Shown here: piece by piece, positions 6,775-13,042 of the stretch
How the letters are laid out: each line of letters starts with the position of its first letter
Numbering within the stretch: position 1 is the first letter of the stretch
Source of the DNA: Clostridiales bacterium UBA1763
GTDB taxonomy: Bacteria > Bacillota > Clostridia > Oscillospirales > Oscillospiraceae
Assembly: GCA_002314685.1 (NCBI GenBank)
Contig: DCHB01000006.1
Location: 17,897-30,974, forward strand
Length of the DNA stretch: 13,078 nt
Direction of reading: 5' to 3'
Program-made: the position numbers and the translations under genes
The notes under the pieces: generated by a model
What the model saw: only the letters and a program-made list of their open reading frames with translations
Told to the model about the DNA's origin: nothing
Databases searched by the model: none

Positions 6775-7947
6775 ATGGTCTCATTTCTTGCAAAAATATT
6801 CATAAAAAACCCCAATGACGTCACCAATCCGACAGTGCGCAAGGCATACGGCTCCCTGTGCAGTATTCTCGGCATTGCACTGAATGTTCTGCTGTTTGCA
6901 GGCAAGTACATAGCGGGCGTCATTTCGGGCTCTATTGCCATAACCGCAGATGCCTTCAACAATCTCTCCGATGCGGGCAGCTCTCTCATTTCGCTAATAG
7001 GCTTCAGACTTTCAAGCAAAAAGCCCGACCCCGACCACCCCTTCGGTCACGGCAGACTTGAGTACATCTCGGGACTGTGCGTTGCCGCACTCATTCTGCT
7101 TATGGGTGTTGAGCTTCTCACGAGCTCCGTCGAAAAGATTATTACCCCCGAGCCTATCGAGGCGGGCATACTCCCTGCGGCGATTTTGATTGTTTCCATA
7201 CTCGTCAAGGTCTATATGTGTCTGTATAACCGTTCTGTCGGCAAGAAAATTTCGTCCTCCGCTATGCTCGCAACTTCTACAGACAGCCTTTCCGACTCCG
7301 TTGCAACAACCGTCGTTCTCGTCAGTATGCTGATAAGCTATCGCTTTAACATCAACATAGACGGCTATGCGGGTGTTCTTGTCGCTCTGTTTATACTCTT
7401 TGCGGGCTACAATGTCGCAAAGGATACCCTCTCCCCCCTGCTCGGTCAGGCACCCGACCCCGATTTTGTCCGCAATGTTGAAAAGCTCGTTATGGGGCAC
7501 GGGGATATACTCGGTATCCACGACCTTATAGTGCACGACTACGGTCCCGGCAGACTTATGATAAGCCTGCACGCCGAGGTTGACGGCAGAGGGAACATTT
7601 TTGACCTTCACGACGTCATAGACCTTGTGGAAAGAGAGCTTGAAACCGAGCTCGGCTGTGAGGCAACTATCCACATGGACCCGATTGTTTGCGACGATGA
7701 GCTTGTCGATGCCGAATACGCAAAGCTCAAGCAGGTGCTTGCTAAAATAAGCGGAATCAGCAATGTTCACGATTTCCGCCTTGTTGCGGGACCAACGCAC
7801 ACAAATCTCATCTTCGACGTAGTGGCAGACTTTGACTCGGGCAAATCCTTAAAGGAGCTTGAGGAGGAAATCTGCACCGCAGTGCAGATTGAGATGCCCG
7901 GTCACTTTGCCGTTGTTAAGGTCGATAAATCCTATGTAAAGCTGTGA
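6775..7947 (+). CDS. Cation diffusion facilitator transporter, probable Mn2+ exporter, with doubled C-terminal domain
   Basis: This is a proton-coupled divalent metal exporter in the cytoplasmic membrane. The 390-residue product has about six helices (26-47, 52-77, 97-116, 130-150, 168-188, 195-215). It carries the conserved DPDHPFGHGRLEY loop (85-97). The transport site reads Asn62/Asp66 in helix 2 and Asp170/Asp174 in helix 5. This Asn-Asp-Asp-Asp set is known from manganese exporters such as pneumococcal MntE; zinc exporters usually have His here. The usual cytoplasmic domain (about 232-303) is followed by a second, similar segment (about 316-386), making the protein longer than the roughly 300-residue family norm. 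GGAGG at 6764-6768 lies 6 bases before the ATG. The next gene starts 4 bases after the stop. The family is certain; the Mn assignment is inferred from the site residues. Confidence 0.92.
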   Translation: MVSFLAKIFIKNPNDVTNPTVRKAYGSLCSILGIALNVLLFAGKYIAGVISGSIAITADAFNNLSDAGSSLISLIGFRLSSKKPDPDHPFGHGRLEYISGLCVAALILLMGVELLTSSVEKIITPEPIEAGILPAAILIVSILVKVYMCLYNRSVGKKISSSAMLATSTDSLSDSVATTVVLVSMLISYRFNINIDGYAGVLVALFILFAGYNVAKDTLSPLLGQAPDPDFVRNVEKLVMGHGDILGIHDLIVHDYGPGRLMISLHAEVDGRGNIFDLHDVIDLVERELETELGCEATIHMDPIVCDDELVDAEYAKLKQVLAKISGISNVHDFRLVAGPTHTNLIFDVVADFDSGKSLKELEEEICTAVQIEMPGHFAVVKVDKSYVKL

Positions 7948-7951
7948 TTAA

Positions 7952-8626
7952 ATGAAAAACAAATTTGCAAAACTAAACATTTTCCCGCGCTATTCCTATC
8001 TCCCGTTTGCACTCATCGTGCTTGTGCACATGGCGGTATATTTCGGCACAAAGCCGCTGACCGCAAATGCTGTGCATCGCTCGGTAGCCTTTGCGATTGA
8101 CAGTCTCATCCCCTTTGCGCCCGAATGGTCGCTTATCTATGTCACCACATTTTTCTTCTGGATGATAGGCCTGCTTGTGATGATGCTTCAGGACCGTGAG
8201 GTTTGCTTTAAGCTATTCACTGCCGCTATGATAGGCGAGCTTATCTGCGCCGCATTTTTCGTGCTTGTACCGACACAGATTGCCCGTCCTGCAATCACGA
8301 CAGATGCTTTTTACGAGCAGATATTGGTTCTCGTATATTCCTCGGATGAGCCTGTAAATCTATTCCCGTCCATGCACTGTATGTTCAGCTATATGATTTT
8401 CCGCGGGCTGTTCTACTGCAAGGGCGTCAGCAAAACGAACATTGTCTTTGCAGGTATATTCACCGCCTTGATATGCGCTTCGACGCTGTTTATAAAACAG
8501 CATTTTGCAGTTGATGTCGTTGCGGGCATTGTATTGGGCGAGATTTCGCTCGGCATAGGTCTCAGAACCGAGGCTTGGCGGGCTATCGACTCGCTTGACG
8601 ACTCAATCTGTCAGTATATTGTTTAA
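7952..8626 (+). CDS. PAP2-superfamily membrane phosphatase/phosphotransferase
   Basis: The 224-residue product is mostly membrane helices. It carries the PAP2 motif C2 as Pro139-Ser140-Met141-His142, and C3 as Ser177...His184...Asp188 (STLFIKQHFAVD), the histidine and aspartate being the catalytic pair. The C3 arginine that normally follows the serine is Thr178; Lys182 may stand in. The C1 K-x6-RP motif is only partly visible (Arg112-Pro113, no lysine seven residues before). This looks like the branch related to inositolphosphotransferases (PAP2_3-like) rather than the classical phosphatidic acid phosphatase. The substrate is probably a lipid phosphate or pyrophosphate on the outer face. There is no good ribosome site, and the gene starts 4 bases after the transporter, so it is probably translationally coupled. 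Confidence 0.85.
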   Translation: MKNKFAKLNIFPRYSYLPFALIVLVHMAVYFGTKPLTANAVHRSVAFAIDSLIPFAPEWSLIYVTTFFFWMIGLLVMMLQDREVCFKLFTAAMIGELICAAFFVLVPTQIARPAITTDAFYEQILVLVYSSDEPVNLFPSMHCMFSYMIFRGLFYCKGVSKTNIVFAGIFTALICASTLFIKQHFAVDVVAGIVLGEISLGIGLRTEAWRAIDSLDDSICQYIV

Positions 8627-8632
8627 GACGAA

Positions 8633-8663
8633 AAAGCCGCTGTGGAGTTCCCACAGCGGCTTT
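8633..8663. terminator. Bidirectional terminator between convergent genes
   Basis: A perfect 13-bp stem (AAAGCCGCTGTGG / CCACAGCGGCTTT) has a 5-base loop. It lies between the PAP2 stop (8626) and the convergent peptidase stop (8670). The T-run on the plus strand is short, but the stem is GC-rich; five A at 8631-8635 give the T-tract for the minus strand. Confidence 0.82.
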
Positions 8664-8669
8664 AATCGT

Positions 8670-9224
8670 TTATTCGCTTTTAATCCTCGCCATAAGCACA
8701 GCGCCGTTTTCCTTGAGCCATTTTGCGCACTGCTTATAGTCGGGATATACTCTCAGTACCTCGGCGTAAAACGCCTTCGAATGATTCATCTGCTTAATAT
8801 GGCAAAGCTCATGCACAACAACGCCGTCAAGCACCTCGGGAGGTGCGAGCATCAAAAGGCAGTTGAAGCTGAGATTGCCCTTTGACGAACAGCTTCCCCA
8901 CCGTGTGCGCTGAGTGCGGATTGAAATGCTCCCGTAGCTGACGCCGACAATCGGCGCATAGTACGCAACCCTTTCGGGAATTACCTTCTTTGCGCTTTTT
9001 GCAAGGGCTTTTATGTCCTCGTCACCGAGAGGCGGAAGCTGTGCGGCTATGCTTTGCCGTGCCTCGGCTTTGGCAAGCTTTTTTTCTATCCACGTCGAGT
9101 GCTTTTTTACAAACGCCTCTATCTCCGCACTTGTCGCCCATATCGGTGCGCGGACTATGACCTCGGCGTTTTTTATTTCAAGTCCGAAGCTTTTTCTTCG
9201 GCTTTTGATTACCTTTATCTGCAT
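8670..9224 (-). CDS. YgjP-like zinc metallopeptidase (DUF45 family)
   Basis: The 184-residue protein has no signal peptide, so it should be cytoplasmic. It carries the family block RTRWGSCSSKGNLSFN (106-121), followed by the zinc-peptidase motif HELCH (His138, Glu139, His142) and N-H-S-K-x-F (147-152), where His148 sits near the metal site. The N-terminal third is a small beta/alpha region typical of the family (KSRRKSFGLEIK...VRAP). The length fits a compact YgjP member. The cellular substrate of this family is poorly known. It starts 2 bases after the stop of the acetyltransferase gene and has only a weak ribosome site, so it is the second gene of a coupled pair. Confidence 0.88.
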   Translation of the reverse strand: MQIKVIKSRRKSFGLEIKNAEVIVRAPIWATSAEIEAFVKKHSTWIEKKLAKAEARQSIAAQLPPLGDEDIKALAKSAKKVIPERVAYYAPIVGVSYGSISIRTQRTRWGSCSSKGNLSFNCLLMLAPPEVLDGVVVHELCHIKQMNHSKAFYAEVLRVYPDYKQCAKWLKENGAVLMARIKSE

Positions 9225-9226
9225 TT

Positions 9227-9709
9227 TCAGTCACTTTCGGCAAGCGCTTTGAGGGTTTCGCCCGCAATGCGGTAAACCGTCCAGTCGCTCATAGGCTCAG
9301 CACCGAGGGAGAGGTAAAAATCTATGCTCGGCTTGTTCCAGTCAAGGCACCACCACTCGAGTCTGCCGCATCCGCGCTCGACTGCAAGCTCGGCAAGCTT
9401 TTTTATTAGCCCCTTGCCGTAGCCTCTGCCGCGGTATTCGGGCATTACGAATAAGTCCTCGAGATATATGCCCGCCCTGCCGAGGAAGGTGGAGAAATTA
9501 TGGAAAAACAGCGCAAAGCCGACTTCTTTTCCATTATCCAAGGCAAAGATTACCTCTGCCTTTTTCTCTCGGAATATCCATTTTTTTAGCTCCGCCTCAT
9601 CTGCAACAACCTCGTCGAGCATATTTTCATACTCGGCAAGCTGTTTAATAAAGCTGAGTATCAGCGCGGTATCCTCTTCCCGTGCAAATCTGAACTGTGC
9701 CTTATCCAT
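9227..9709 (-). CDS. GNAT N-acetyltransferase, diamine (SSAT)-like
   Basis: The 160-residue product transfers acetyl from acetyl-CoA to an amine. The acetyl-CoA loop is Arg93-Gly-Arg-Gly96-Tyr-Gly98 (motif A), preceded by the strand IYLEDLFVMPEYRG, which closely resembles spermidine/spermine acetyltransferases. The motif WNKPSIDFYLSLGAE (124-138) carries Tyr132, the usual general acid. Polyamine, thialysine or another small amine is therefore the likely substrate, rather than a ribosomal protein. The promoter at 9769-9741 and GGGAG about 8 bases before the ATG drive it. The family is sure; the substrate is a guess from resemblance. Confidence 0.88.
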   Translation of the reverse strand: MDKAQFRFAREEDTALILSFIKQLAEYENMLDEVVADEAELKKWIFREKKAEVIFALDNGKEVGFALFFHNFSTFLGRAGIYLEDLFVMPEYRGRGYGKGLIKKLAELAVERGCGRLEWWCLDWNKPSIDFYLSLGAEPMSDWTVYRIAGETLKALAESD

Positions 9710-9740
9710 TTTCGTTTCTCCCGCTTCTGTTTATGCTGAA

Positions 9741-9769
9741 ATTGTAGCATATCCGAGGGCTTATCTCAA
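9741..9769 (-). promoter_or_regulatory. Sigma-A promoter of the acetyltransferase-peptidase unit
   Basis: On the minus strand, TTGAGA (9769-9764) and TACAAT (9746-9741) are 17 bp apart. Transcription should start near 9734, about 25 bases before the ATG at 9709. Confidence 0.72.
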
Positions 9770-9810
9770 GTACGGAGGCACTGTTTTTCGGGTAAATACT
9801 GCGCCTGCAC

Positions 9811-9839
9811 TTGCAAGGACGCCAAAAGCGTTTTATAAT
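9811..9839 (+). promoter_or_regulatory. Sigma-A promoter of the six-helix membrane protein gene
   Basis: TTGCAA (9811-9816) and TATAAT (9834-9839) are 17 bp apart. The predicted start is near 9846. It is back to back with the promoter at 9769-9741; 41 bases separate the two -35 boxes. Confidence 0.75.
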
Positions 9840-9874
9840 AAGACAAACACTCCCGTATTCAGAATGGAGAATAT

Positions 9875-10486
9875 ATGATGAATGACAGTAAAAAACCGTT
9901 CGGCTTTTTAGGGCGGAAAAACAGCTTTCTTATCTGCTCTGCCGCCGCAGTGCTGTTTTCAGCCGCGACTCTTGCATACGGCATAACCCTGCACGACGGC
10001 AGTCTTATAGTACAAATTCTCGGCTTTGCCTTTGCGGCATTTTTGCTTTTGGGAATGCTTGCCGCTTATGAAAGCGGACGCGAAACGCTCTCCTGCAATC
10101 TGCTCACGGCGTTTCTTGCCGCCTGCGTTTTTATTCAGTTCGCTGCCGAGGGCTTTAATATCTCGCACGGTATTCAGCTGCTTGAAAGCGGCTCTTATGC
10201 CCTTATGGGCGCGGATATTTGTCAGATACTGCTGATTATTCTCAGCCTCTCTGTATTCGCCTGCCATATTATTTCGGGCGGTGACGGTGTTTGCAACAAG
10301 CCGCGCTGTTTTAACAACGCATCTCTCGCTTTCGCATCGGTGCTTATTCAGCTGATTGAGGCTGTTTTCCTTGCAATCGCTATGATTGGCGGCGGAATTT
10401 CCTTTAATCTGTGGATATTCCTTGCAATGCTGAGCTATGTGTTCATGCTAAGCTCCGCTGTCTGCGCAGAGAAGCTTTTTAACTGA
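9875..10486 (+). CDS. Unknown six-helix membrane protein
   Basis: I do not recognise this family. The 203-residue product has a short basic N-terminus (KKPFGFLGRKN), then about six hydrophobic segments (roughly 17-36, 45-64, 74-92, 109-131, 150-172 and 178-197). It has few conserved-looking polar residues and no catalytic motif. A Cys-containing loop (CNKPRCFN, 140-147) sits between helices 4 and 5, and a pair of acidic residues (Glu66, Glu70) follows helix 2. GGAG at 9866-9869 lies 5 bases before the first ATG and 8 before a second ATG at 9878, so either methionine could be the start. It has its own promoter and terminator, a single-gene unit. Confidence 0.75.
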   Translation: MMNDSKKPFGFLGRKNSFLICSAAAVLFSAATLAYGITLHDGSLIVQILGFAFAAFLLLGMLAAYESGRETLSCNLLTAFLAACVFIQFAAEGFNISHGIQLLESGSYALMGADICQILLIILSLSVFACHIISGGDGVCNKPRCFNNASLAFASVLIQLIEAVFLAIAMIGGGISFNLWIFLAMLSYVFMLSSAVCAEKLFN

Positions 10487-10496
10487 AAAGGGTATA

Positions 10497-10534
10497 AAAA
10501 TTGACCGTATCACAACAGTGATGCGGTCAATTTT
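10497..10534. terminator. Bidirectional terminator between convergent genes
   Basis: Arms 10497-10513 and 10518-10534 pair over 17 bp with loop AACA. The single imperfect position is a U-G wobble in plus-strand RNA but an A-C mismatch in minus-strand RNA. It should therefore be stronger for the six-helix protein gene than for the lipid kinase gene that stops at 10540. Confidence 0.85.
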
Positions 10535-10539
10535 ATTTG

Positions 10540-11352
10540 TCAGAGGGTAGCCTCGTATTCGGTCACATTAAGCACGGTTTCGCCGTCTATCTGCGCCGCG
10601 CAGGGGCGGGAGAATACGACCTTTATGCTGTTGCCCGTATGGATTTTAACCATGTCGGTGTTGCTTATATGCTCGCCCTTGAAGATTGAGGGGAACTGCA
10701 TAAGTGCCTTGAGCTTGCACTTGCTTCTGTATATTACGAGTGTAAGCTTGTCGGAGCATCTGTCCTGTGCGGGTGCCATCATCATGCCGCCGCCGTAAAA
10801 TCTGCCCTTCATTGTGGGTGCAATCCAAACATCGTCGTACTCGAAGGTCTCGCCGTCAACACAAACCGTCGCATGGCAGGGCTTGAAGTGGAACAGCAGA
10901 CCCTTTATTGCGATGCCCGAGTAGTTGATTTCCTTGGTGGGTGTTTTCGCCTTAATCTGGTCTGCGACCTCACAGCAGTAGCCGTCGATGCCGAAGCCCA
11001 TGTTGTTTATGAAAAGCTGTTCTATGCCGTTTACCTTTACGGTGGGCAGATTTGTGAGATACTCATTCACGAGCACCTCATCGCCCGCCTTTTTGCCGAT
11101 ATCGGCAAAAAAGTCGTTGCCCGTGCCGCTTCCGAGAAGATAAACGTTATTCTTGATTTCACAGCCCTTCATGTGATTGATGAAGTAGTTGAGTGTGCCG
11201 TCGCCGCCGACGAGTACGACCTCGTCCTCGGCATTAAGACCGTCAAAATACGCCTTGTAGTCAAGCCCTACCGCGTCTATTAGCTCAACGCCCTCGCCGA
11301 CCTCGGGTTTAATTCCGTTGTTTGCCTTTGAGTTATAAAGATAGTATTTCAT
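10540..11352 (-). CDS. Diacylglycerol-kinase-family lipid kinase (DagK/YegS-like)
   Basis: The 270-residue product is a cytoplasmic, membrane-associated kinase family member that phosphorylates diacylglycerol or a related lipid alcohol with ATP. The nucleotide-binding motif GGDGT is at 49-53, followed by GSGTGNDFFADI (74-85), a close form of the family GTGNDFA motif. The C-terminal half carries NNMGFGIDG (116-124), the APTMKGRFYGGGMMMAP block (178-194) and QIDGE (254-258). The length is slightly short for the family (about 290-300), mostly because of a brief N-terminus. GGAGG (11364-11360) lies 7 bases before the ATG. It lies 17 bases after the lysoplasmalogenase gene in the same unit, so it acts in the same lipid context. 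The exact lipid substrate is not visible. Confidence 0.9.
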   Translation of the reverse strand: MKYYLYNSKANNGIKPEVGEGVELIDAVGLDYKAYFDGLNAEDEVVLVGGDGTLNYFINHMKGCEIKNNVYLLGSGTGNDFFADIGKKAGDEVLVNEYLTNLPTVKVNGIEQLFINNMGFGIDGYCCEVADQIKAKTPTKEINYSGIAIKGLLFHFKPCHATVCVDGETFEYDDVWIAPTMKGRFYGGGMMMAPAQDRCSDKLTLVIYRSKCKLKALMQFPSIFKGEHISNTDMVKIHTGNSIKVVFSRPCAAQIDGETVLNVTEYEATL

Positions 11353-11369
11353 GACTTAGCCTCCGAATA

Positions 11370-12014
11370 TTATATCAGACCTAATACAATTAACAGCTCG
11401 CCGATTGAATATGTAAGCATAACGAGGAAATGGGTTTTTATTCTGCTGTTTTTATTAAAGCGCACGAAGAACAGCGTGCTGTCGGAAATGAAGAACAGCA
11501 CGGCACCAATGCAGGTGAGTGCGGTTGCGGTGCAGGGGTTTGAAAGCATACGCAAAATCGCAAAGCAGTTCATCGTGCCGTTAATGAACAGATAGAAGAA
11601 CATGGGGTAAAACAGCTTCTTGGGCAAATGCTGCTTGAGCTTTGTAAACAAAACCGTGACTATTGCAAGGAACACAAGCTCCATGCCCGCTATAACCCAC
11701 GCGGATACAGTATCGGGGATAATATCCTGCGCATAGCCGAAGATAAACAGGACATGGCTTACCATAAACGAGATGCCGCCTATTGTAAACCACTTTACCC
11801 CCTTGGGTATAAGCAGAACATCGCCAAACCAGCTGAACACAAGTGCAAGCAGAATAATCAGCGCAAAGGGCTCCGCCGCGGCAAGATAAAATACAATCAG
11901 CGACAGAAGAATAAAGGGCTTTGTTTTGTTTCTGAGCTTTTGATCGGTTTTATAGGATGCGTATAAATGAATTGATGTAGAGATAAAGAATATTATCAGT
12001 GCAGCTGTTGACAT
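11370..12014 (-). CDS. YhhN/TMEM86-family lysoplasmalogenase
   Basis: The 214-residue product is an integral membrane protein of about eight helices. By family precedent it hydrolyses the vinyl-ether bond of lysoplasmalogens, releasing a fatty aldehyde. Family landmarks are SWFGDVLL with Asp65, FFISDSTLFF with Asp178, and GELLIVLGL with Glu206 near the C-terminus. Plasmalogens are common in anaerobic Clostridia, so the enzyme would turn over the cell's own lipids. GGAGGA (12026-12021) lies 6 bases before the ATG. A strong promoter lies at 12091-12063. The lipid kinase gene follows in the same direction. The family is fairly sure; the activity rests on characterised relatives. Confidence 0.88.
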   Translation of the reverse strand: MSTAALIIFFISTSIHLYASYKTDQKLRNKTKPFILLSLIVFYLAAAEPFALIILLALVFSWFGDVLLIPKGVKWFTIGGISFMVSHVLFIFGYAQDIIPDTVSAWVIAGMELVFLAIVTVLFTKLKQHLPKKLFYPMFFYLFINGTMNCFAILRMLSNPCTATALTCIGAVLFFISDSTLFFVRFNKNSRIKTHFLVMLTYSIGELLIVLGLI

Positions 12015-12039
12015 TGAAAATCCTCCGAAAGATATTTAA

Positions 12040-12054
12040 GGCAAGCTCCTTGCC
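12040..12054. promoter_or_regulatory. Short inverted repeat in the lysoplasmalogenase leader
   Basis: GGCAAG (12040-12045), CTC, CTTGCC (12049-12054) form a perfect 6-bp inverted repeat just downstream of the predicted start site near 12056. It could be an operator or a small RNA hairpin at the 5' end of the transcript. It has no T-tract, so it is not a terminator. Confidence 0.4.
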
Positions 12055-12062
12055 CTATGAAA

Positions 12063-12091
12063 ATAATAGCCACTAAGGCAAATTTAGTCAA
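12063..12091 (-). promoter_or_regulatory. Sigma-A promoter of lysoplasmalogenase-lipid kinase
   Basis: On the minus strand, TTGACT (12091-12086) and TATTAT (12068-12063) are 17 bp apart. The -35 box starts 2 bases after the hydrolase stop codon, and no terminator lies between. The two genes may therefore also be transcribed by readthrough from the hydrolase promoter. Confidence 0.78.
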
Positions 12092-12093
12092 TA

Positions 12094-12957
12094 CTAATCG
12101 AGAAATGCCGCAACCTTGTTCTGAAAAGCGTTGTGATACGGCTTTTCGAGCATCATCGCGTGTGCCGCGCCGCTTATTACCTCAAGGCGTGAGCCAAGCG
12201 GAAGCTTATCGGGAGAGGCATACACGAGCTTCATATCAAGATACCAGTCTCTATCGCCGCAGATTACGAGTGTGGGCGTTTGTATTTTTTCAAGCCCGAT
12301 TAAGATTTTTGTGCTGTCCACGCAGATGTCGCGTCTGCCGCCGTTGGGACTGCCGTGCCCGTCATAGCGCCAGCTTTGTGCCGCCTTGAGCCACAGCAGC
12401 TCGGGCTCAACGGTATTAAAGTCAAAATCACCGTTTTCATCACGCTGAAAATCCTCGAGCGAGTCCGCCCAATCCGTTTTGTGAAAAGGCTCTGTCACAT
12501 TCTGCTCACCGAGTCCGCACAAAATGGGTGCATACAGCACAAGCTTATTGAGCTTTTCGGGGTGCTTTGCGGCAAAGCGGCTTGTTGTGACCGTGCCCCA
12601 GCTCCAGCCGAGAAGGTCAATTCTGCTCTGTCCCGTAACGCCGATTATCTTGTCAACCGCGGCATTTATATCCTCTGCGGCATATTCGGAATCGGGCATA
12701 TAGCCGTCGGGCACCGCACCCGACTTGCCGAAGCCCGCAATGTCGAGCCTCCACACCGCATAGCCCTGACGCGCTAAAAATCGCACGAAGCTGTAATCCT
12801 TGTAATCGAGGTCAAACTGGAATGTTGAATATGTAACTCCGTGAACAAGAAGTATGCTTTTTGCGGGGCTTTCTCCCTCGAGTGAAACACAGTCAAGGTG
12901 CAGATTTATTCCGTTTCTTGCAAGCGGATAATCGGTATAGGTATATTTTTTCTCCAT
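12094..12957 (-). CDS. Alpha/beta-hydrolase (serine hydrolase)
   Basis: The 287-residue product has the alpha/beta-hydrolase fold. The oxyanion-hole strand is ILLVHG (35-40). The nucleophile elbow is Gly117-Trp-Ser119-Trp-Gly121. The acid is probably Asp235 (CGDRDW, 233-238), and the catalytic histidine is His266 (GAAHAMM). A cap or lid region lies at about 150-220. There is no signal peptide, so it is cytoplasmic. An upstream ATG at 13008 is in frame, but the start chosen is the ATG at 12957: the poly-G/GGAG ribosome site (12972-12963) is 5 bases upstream, and the promoter -10 box lies within the longer reading frame. It could be an esterase, a lipase-like enzyme or a haloalkane-type hydrolase; the substrate cannot be read from sequence. 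Confidence 0.88.
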   Translation of the reverse strand: MEKKYTYTDYPLARNGINLHLDCVSLEGESPAKSILLVHGVTYSTFQFDLDYKDYSFVRFLARQGYAVWRLDIAGFGKSGAVPDGYMPDSEYAAEDINAAVDKIIGVTGQSRIDLLGWSWGTVTTSRFAAKHPEKLNKLVLYAPILCGLGEQNVTEPFHKTDWADSLEDFQRDENGDFDFNTVEPELLWLKAAQSWRYDGHGSPNGGRRDICVDSTKILIGLEKIQTPTLVICGDRDWYLDMKLVYASPDKLPLGSRLEVISGAAHAMMLEKPYHNAFQNKVAAFLD

Positions 12958-12962
12958 AATAT

Positions 12963-12972
12963 CTCCCCCCCC
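12963..12972 (-). promoter_or_regulatory. Ribosome site embedded in a G8 tract
   Basis: Eight consecutive G (minus strand 12972-12965) run into GGAG, ending 5 bases before the hydrolase ATG. This site decides the start at 12957. The homopolymer is unusual in this otherwise mixed-sequence region. Confidence 0.7.
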
Positions 12973-12979
12973 GCGCACC

Positions 12980-13008
12980 ATTATAATGCAAAAATCCGCA
13001 CTAAACAA
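12980..13008 (-). promoter_or_regulatory. Sigma-A promoter of the hydrolase
   Basis: On the minus strand, TTGTTT (13008-13003) and a perfect TATAAT (12985-12980) are 17 bp apart. The start should be near 12973, which gives a leader of only about 16 bases. Confidence 0.72.
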
Positions 13009-13010
13009 GA

Positions 13011-13042
13011 AAAAATCCGCAATCGTCAGATTGCGGATTTTT
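13011..13042. terminator. Intrinsic terminator right of the hydrolase promoter
   Basis: A perfect 14-bp stem (13011-13024 with 13029-13042) has a 4-base loop and A/T-rich ends, so it can work on both strands. It probably ends a minus-strand gene that lies beyond the right edge and insulates the hydrolase promoter. Nothing is seen in the remaining bases to 13078. Confidence 0.82.

Noticed and set aside
7012..7800. Long minus-strand reading frame (262 codons) opposite the CDF transporter
   Set aside because: It is antisense to a well-supported gene, has no ribosome site and its translation shows no recognisable domain.
10873..11283. Plus-strand frame of 136 codons opposite the lipid kinase
   Set aside because: Antisense to a gene with intact GGDGT and GTGND motifs; no ribosome site.
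12355..12777. Plus-strand frame of 140 codons opposite the hydrolase
   Set aside because: Antisense to a gene with a complete catalytic triad; no start signals or domain seen.
12958..13008. Upstream ATG at 13008 as the hydrolase start
   Set aside because: It would place the promoter -10 box and G8 tract inside the coding region. The extra 17 residues lie outside the hydrolase fold, and the start at 12957 has a proper ribosome site.
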